Shown: piece after piece, positions 62,292 through 64,000 of the stretch
Layout of the letters: each line of letters begins with the position of its first letter
How positions within the stretch are numbered: position 1 is the stretch's first letter
Source of the DNA: Sphaerobacter thermophilus DSM 20745
GTDB taxonomy: Bacteria > Chloroflexota > Chloroflexia > Thermomicrobiales > Thermomicrobiaceae
NCBI RefSeq assembly: GCF_000024985.1
Contig: NC_013523.1
Span: forward strand, 2,542,001-2,606,000
Length of the DNA: 64,000 nucleotides
Direction: 5' to 3'
Notes under the pieces: generated by a model
Told to the model about the DNA's origin: nothing
The model's input: the letters and a program-made list of their open reading frames with translations, nothing else
Database searches by the model: none
Made by a program: the position numbers and the translations under genes

Positions 62292-63491
62292 TCACACGTG
62301 CTCCTCGACGAGCGTCGGCGCCGGTGGCTGGTCGGTGCGCAGGAGGCGTGCGACTGTGGCGATCGCCAGAAGCAGAAGCGGGATCGTGAGGAGGGCGGCG
62401 ACCATCGGCGCCTGTGGCCTCCAGCCGTAGAGCCACCCGGCCACGAACGGCGCCACCGCCATGCCGGCGCCGGCCAGCAACTCGGCCAGCGCATAGGCCC
62501 GTCCCCGGAGCCGGTCAGGGGTCACCTCTCCCAGCGCGGCGTAGAAGGTGGACCATGCCACCATAAAGCCTCCGCGCAAAAGATAGGCGAAAACAAACCA
62601 GATGAAGCTCCGGCCTGTCAGCAGGAGTCCGAGCATCCCGGCGACGGACGTGATCCCGAGTGCGATCCCCGCCAGCGGCCGGCGGAAGGGGGCGACCCGG
62701 CTGATCACCAGCCCCAGCAGGGCGCTACCGATGGCGGCGATTGACCCGAGCCACCCGATGCGCTCGATGCTCACGGCGTGGATGTCTTGCAGGAAGTTCG
62801 GCGCCAGCGTGACGCCCAGCGTCAGTACAAAGATGGTGGCGAACATGAGCAGGAGGTGCAGTCGGATCGGCCGCTCCACGAGCGCCGAGCGGTACGTGAC
62901 CGGCGGCCCCTCCTGGGTCGACACCGACCCCCGCTCGATGGTGGAGAAGATGGCAGCGCCGGTGGCGGTCAGGCCGGCTGAGATGAAGAGGAGCGCGCGC
63001 AGGTTGACGTGCTCGGCGATGAATCCACCCAGCGTCGGCGTGACCAGGAAGGCAGCCGACGGCGCCACCGTGTAGATCAGGGTGAAGGCGCGCGTTCGCG
63101 CCCAACCGTTACCCGCCCGCTCGGCGATCGTGCTGGACAGCGCTGGAAATGCGATCGTGCCGGCAGACATGATGAATACCCCGGGAATCAGGTGCCACCA
63201 CGACTGTGCCAGGCCGAGCAGGAACGTGCCGAAGGCCGCCACCAGCCGGGCGCTCACGATCAGGGTGCGGGGCGGGATGCGGTCGCCGAGCATCCCACTC
63301 GGGACGAGGTACACGAGGCGGCAGAGCCCGAGCAGGCCGATGACGAGGCCGATCTGCGGCGGGCTGGCGCCGAGCGAGGCGATGTAGATCGGCCAGAGGG
63401 TCTGGTAGATCCCCAGGCCCCCCTCGTTGAAGATCATGCCGAGAAAGATTCGCGTGTTGTCCCGCCCGAGTCCGAGACTCAGCCTCACCAC
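62292..63491 (-). CDS. Major facilitator superfamily transporter
   Basis: 399 residues with twelve hydrophobic segments. The loop 2-3 motif reads VPSGMLGDRIPPRT near residue 65, a G-x3-D-R variant of the MFS signature. GEVTPDRLRGRAYALAELL near 325 is the equivalent of loop 8-9. It resembles YcaD/drug-efflux-type MFS proteins. The substrate is unknown. TATACT at 63561-63556 on the same strand may be its -10. Confidence 0.9.
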   Translation of the reverse strand: MVRLSLGLGRDNTRIFLGMIFNEGGLGIYQTLWPIYIASLGASPPQIGLVIGLLGLCRLVYLVPSGMLGDRIPPRTLIVSARLVAAFGTFLLGLAQSWWHLIPGVFIMSAGTIAFPALSSTIAERAGNGWARTRAFTLIYTVAPSAAFLVTPTLGGFIAEHVNLRALLFISAGLTATGAAIFSTIERGSVSTQEGPPVTYRSALVERPIRLHLLLMFATIFVLTLGVTLAPNFLQDIHAVSIERIGWLGSIAAIGSALLGLVISRVAPFRRPLAGIALGITSVAGMLGLLLTGRSFIWFVFAYLLRGGFMVAWSTFYAALGEVTPDRLRGRAYALAELLAGAGMAVAPFVAGWLYGWRPQAPMVAALLTIPLLLLAIATVARLLRTDQPPAPTLVEEHV

Positions 63492-63685
63492 TCGCCGCTC
63501 CTTGCGATGTCGTGGAACTGGGACGACATCCCCCGCTGACGCGTGGAGTCGGCTTAGTATAGCCGCGTGCGCGTCGGGGAACTACTGTACTTCGGGTATG
63601 AGGGTGTGGCGCTCACCAGGGAGAGCCGCCATAATCGGGGCCGAACGACGATGAGGCCGATCCCAGGGGAGGAAAACGGAAGATC

Positions 63686-64000
63686 ATGATTGATCTGATC
63701 AGCGATACCGCGACCCGGCCGTCACCCGAGATGCGCCGCGCCATGGCCGAGGCGCCCGTCGGCGATGAGCAACTCCGGGAGGACCCCACCGTCAATCGCC
63801 TGCAGGAGATGGTAGCGGAGCTGACCGGGAAGGAAGCGGCCCTCTTTCTCCCGTCGGGGACGATGTGCAACGCCATCGGGATCAAAGTCCACACCAACCC
63901 GGGCGACAAGATCGTGCTCGAGCGCTGGGCGCACCCATATACCTCGGAGGCCGGCGGGCCGGGTCTTCTGGCCGGGGTCATGACGGCCTTGATCGAGGGT
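63686..64000 (+). CDS. Low-specificity threonine aldolase, cut by the right edge
   Basis: The first 105 residues only. [20 protein letters not shown] at the start and [20 protein letters not shown] are the fold-type I PLP enzyme N-terminus of GLY1/Lta[18 protein letters not shown] and [15 protein letters not shown] follow, the latter with the His that stacks on PLP. The enzyme splits threonine or allo-threonine to glycine and acetaldehyde. GGGGAGG lies upstream. Divergent from the MFS gene. Confidence 0.9.
   Translation, partial: MIDLISDTATRPSPEMRRAMAEAPVGDEQLREDPTVNRLQEMVAELTGKEAALFLPSGTMCNAIGIKVHTNPGDKIVLERWAHPYTSEAGGPGLLAGVMTALIEG

Overview
This window is GC-rich bacterial chromosome with dense genes, frequent GTG starts and AGGAGG-type ribosome binding sites. 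Gene content suggests a thermophilic Chloroflexota of class Thermomicrobia, near Sphaerobacter: a queuosine-salvage (Qng1/DUF2419) protein, paired LytR-CpsA-Psr proteins, a hemE-hemH-hemY block, Mo-hydroxylase genes, and many palindromic intergenic repeats. The assignment is inferred from recall, not from a search. I recognise no tRNA, rRNA, CRISPR array or complete insertion sequence.

Layout. 0-8 kb: methyltransferase, universal stress protein, malate/lactate dehydrogenase-like enzyme, sugar nucleotidyltransferase, then argS overlapping an arginase gene. 7.9-8.5 kb: nested palindromic repeats interrupted by a 141-bp MITE-like element. 8.5-17 kb: a fused FAD/Fe-S oxidase; a lower-GC secreted small protein with a strong promoter, followed by a three-gene ABC exporter; cobalamin adenosyltransferase; 1-Cys peroxiredoxin; a 290-bp tandem duplication. 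17-24.5 kb: dCTP deaminase, two tandem LCP cell-wall ligases, a BNR-repeat lipoprotein, a methyltransferase and two acetyltransferases.

24.5-32.6 kb looks like an acquired catabolic island: GAF-PucR regulator, three-subunit molybdenum hydroxylase, VOC protein, and an FAD monooxygenase resembling 2,6-dihydroxypyridine 3-monooxygenase. Together they suggest oxidation of an N-heterocycle. 32.6-43.6 kb: ThiO-like oxidase, YeiH-type transporter, LLM oxidoreductase, an amidase with a small partner subunit, HAD hydrolase, a Yip1-like membrane protein with a structured leader (two hairpins with the same loop), an ArsR-type regulator and a cupin.

43.8-64 kb: haem synthesis genes, an ABC-2 exporter, then a gene-poor 0.5-kb stretch dense in DnaA-box-like sequences. 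It is followed 5 kb later by two parS-like palindromes. These suggest proximity to the replication origin although no dnaA, dnaN or parAB lies here. In the same area are Qng1, a TPR scaffold/roadblock pair, ndk, a MOSC protein, a zinc-ribbon protein, an FHA protein and an MFS transporter. A threonine aldolase gene is cut by the right edge.

Two dispersed palindromic families recur. R1 has arms of degenerate TGCGT units around a CCCTCACCCCC/GGCCCCTCTCCC core. R2 has CCCGGGGGTTTACCCCCGGG-like ends around AAGCCCACTGAAGGGGCTG units. Start codons were chosen from ribosome binding sites and domain boundaries, so some differ from the longest open frame.
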